Assembly: GCA_003506435.1 (NCBI GenBank)
Contig: DOAQ01000046.1
Span: 469,376-533,375, forward strand
DNA: 64,000 nucleotides
Direction: 5' to 3'
Source of the DNA: Prolixibacteraceae bacterium
Lineage (GTDB): Bacteria > Bacteroidota > Bacteroidia > Bacteroidales > Prolixibacteraceae
Part shown: positions 62,829 to 64,000 of the stretch, piece by piece
Layout of the letters: each line of letters starts with the position of its first letter
Numbering within the stretch: position 1 is the stretch's first letter
Translations under genes and position numbers: made by a program
The notes under the pieces: model-generated
What the model was told of the DNA's origin: nothing
The model's input: the letters and a program-made list of their open reading frames with translations, nothing else
The model's database searches: none

Positions 62829-63962
62829 ATGAAAGTCATAAAAACAGAGATATTTTTTATTGTCTTTTTTTTGCTGAAAATTTCGTTTGCACAGGATACG
62901 AAAATATCATATTCCCCTCCTATTATTATAGAAAATCCTTCATCTACTGAAGGCTATCAGGCAAAAGACCGGAAATTTACAGGAGTCCCAAGTCTGGCAA
63001 TTAGCGACAGTTGTATGTGGGTTACTTGGTATGCAGGAATTACACCTGCCGAAGACCAAAACAGCTATGTAGTTGTTGCCACCAGCAAAGACAAAGGTTT
63101 TACATGGAAGGAAGTTCTTGCCATTGATCCCGATGGCAGTGGCCCGGAAAGGTCGTATGATCCGCAGGCATGGATTGCCCCGAATGGACAACTTTGGATT
63201 TTCTGGGCACAGCAGGGAAAAAATGCCGGGTTATGGGCAATCACCACCAATCAACCCAACAACACTAACCCCGAGTGGTCTGAACCACGGCGCATTACCG
63301 AAGGGACAATGATGGGGAAACCACTTATTCTTTCTGGTGGCGAATGGGCTATTATTCCTTCCTCCCGCGATGTTGACAACAGTGCTCGGCTTGTTATTTC
63401 TCACGATCAGGGAATTAGTTGGCAGGAACGTGGGGCTGTAAACGTTCCCGAAATAGAGAGAAATTGTGACGAACATTCTGTTATTGAAAGAAAAAATGGT
63501 TCACTATGGATGCTCATCAGGGTTAAAAGTGGAATTGGTGAAGGAATCTCTCTCGATGCAGGAAAAACATGGTCACCGTTCACTTTTTCAGAAATTAAAC
63601 ATACAAACTCCAGATTTTTTATCCGAAGGTTACAGTCTGGAAATCTTTTACTGGTAAAACATGGTCCGATTGGTGTGAAAACAGAACGTTCACATTTAAT
63701 GGCTTTTCTTTCAGCCGACGATGGAAAAACATGGTCAAAAGGGCTGCTTCTTGATGAACGTCTACGTGCCTCATACCCCGATGGACAGCAGGATACCGAC
63801 GGAACAATCTACTTGGTTTATGACTACATGCGTACGAAAGACCAGCATATTTTCATAACCAGTTTTACCGAAGATAATATTTTAGGAAGTGATTACGATT
63901 CGAATATCGTAAAAGTATATCAGCAAAGAAGGGTTGTAAGCAAGGGTGGGAACAACGATTAA
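62829..63962 (+). CDS. Sialidase-fold BNR-repeat protein
   Basis: This 377-residue exported protein (signal about 1-21) is a six-bladed propeller with four Asp-boxes: SKDKGFTW, SHDQGISW, SLDAGKTW and SADDGKTW. An Arg-rich site (ERSYDPQAWI, RNCDEHSVIE) fits the sialidase superfamily, but the canonical N-terminal FRIP/Arg triad is not evident, so another rhamnose- or uronate-directed activity is possible. It begins 11 bp after the PHP gene and is complete; the remaining 38 bp contain no start of a further gene that can be called. Confidence 0.78.
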   Translation: MKVIKTEIFFIVFFLLKISFAQDTKISYSPPIIIENPSSTEGYQAKDRKFTGVPSLAISDSCMWVTWYAGITPAEDQNSYVVVATSKDKGFTWKEVLAIDPDGSGPERSYDPQAWIAPNGQLWIFWAQQGKNAGLWAITTNQPNNTNPEWSEPRRITEGTMMGKPLILSGGEWAIIPSSRDVDNSARLVISHDQGISWQERGAVNVPEIERNCDEHSVIERKNGSLWMLIRVKSGIGEGISLDAGKTWSPFTFSEIKHTNSRFFIRRLQSGNLLLVKHGPIGVKTERSHLMAFLSADDGKTWSKGLLLDERLRASYPDGQQDTDGTIYLVYDYMRTKDQHIFITSFTEDNILGSDYDSNIVKVYQQRRVVSKGGNND

Positions 63963-64000
63963 ATAATTCTACATCACGAAGTTGTCAAAAGTCGATTGTT

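Overview
This looks like a chromosomal segment of a Bacteroidota bacterium, most likely of the Marinilabiliales/Prolixibacteraceae type (inferred from gene content, not from a marker tree). Supporting signs are a SusC/SusD pair with an ECF sigma factor and a FecR-like anti-sigma factor, many lipoprotein signals, a type IX secretion (T9SS) C-terminal domain, EF-G2, MeaB, a his operon with fused hisB and hisIE, and repeated matches to the Bacteroidota -33/-7 promoter (TTTG, about 19 bp, TAnnTTTG). These promoter matches also decide several start codons.

Layout. 0-8 kb: a metallo-beta-lactamase-fold hydrolase, yaaA, a YggS-type PLP protein, iorB without iorA, a short GH78 rhamnosidase, and a nucleotidyltransferase next to a NahK-like sugar 1-kinase. 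8-13 kb: an EF-G paralogue with a damaged GTPase centre, then grpE-dnaJ. 13-20.4 kb: a one-pass membrane winged-helix regulator divergent from a sugar cluster (tandem DUF1080, TIM-barrel isomerase, Tat-exported Gfo/Idh oxidoreductase, CE7 esterase, DUF6807) that fits periplasmic 3-keto-sugar chemistry. 20.4-21.3 kb: an AT-rich scar with a group II intron 3' remnant, a small membrane protein and a nested palindromic repeat. 21.3-36.4 kb: housekeeping and envelope genes, including meaB, a close homologue of Porphyromonas peptidylarginine deiminase with a T9SS signal, a sigma/anti-sigma/DUF4252 cassette, dcp, pheT and an EamA transporter.

36.4-46.5 kb: the his operon on the minus strand, hisG-D-C-B-(purU-tlpA-like)-H-A-F-IE. 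It is preceded by a classical attenuator with a 20-codon leader peptide containing three His codons. Its gene junctions are filled with palindromic repeats and with two S23/IVP four-helix-bundle ORFs resembling the intervening sequences of 23S rRNA. One of these appears to have replaced the hisA start codon. A tRNA-Glu(CTC) lies antisense within the same locus.

46.6-64 kb: a GH105 gene followed by a polysaccharide utilisation locus: ECF sigma factor, FecR, SusC with an N-terminal STN signalling domain, SusD, metallophosphatase-PA14, SGNH hydrolase, GH78, a GH43-like propeller, PHP-domain phosphodiesterase and a sialidase-like BNR protein. It suggests use of a rhamnose-containing, probably acidic and possibly phosphorylated glycan.

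The most unusual material is the his operon (S23 cassettes, repeats at gene borders, attenuator), the arginine-deiminase homologue, and the 13-20 kb 3-keto-sugar-like cluster with its membrane regulator.
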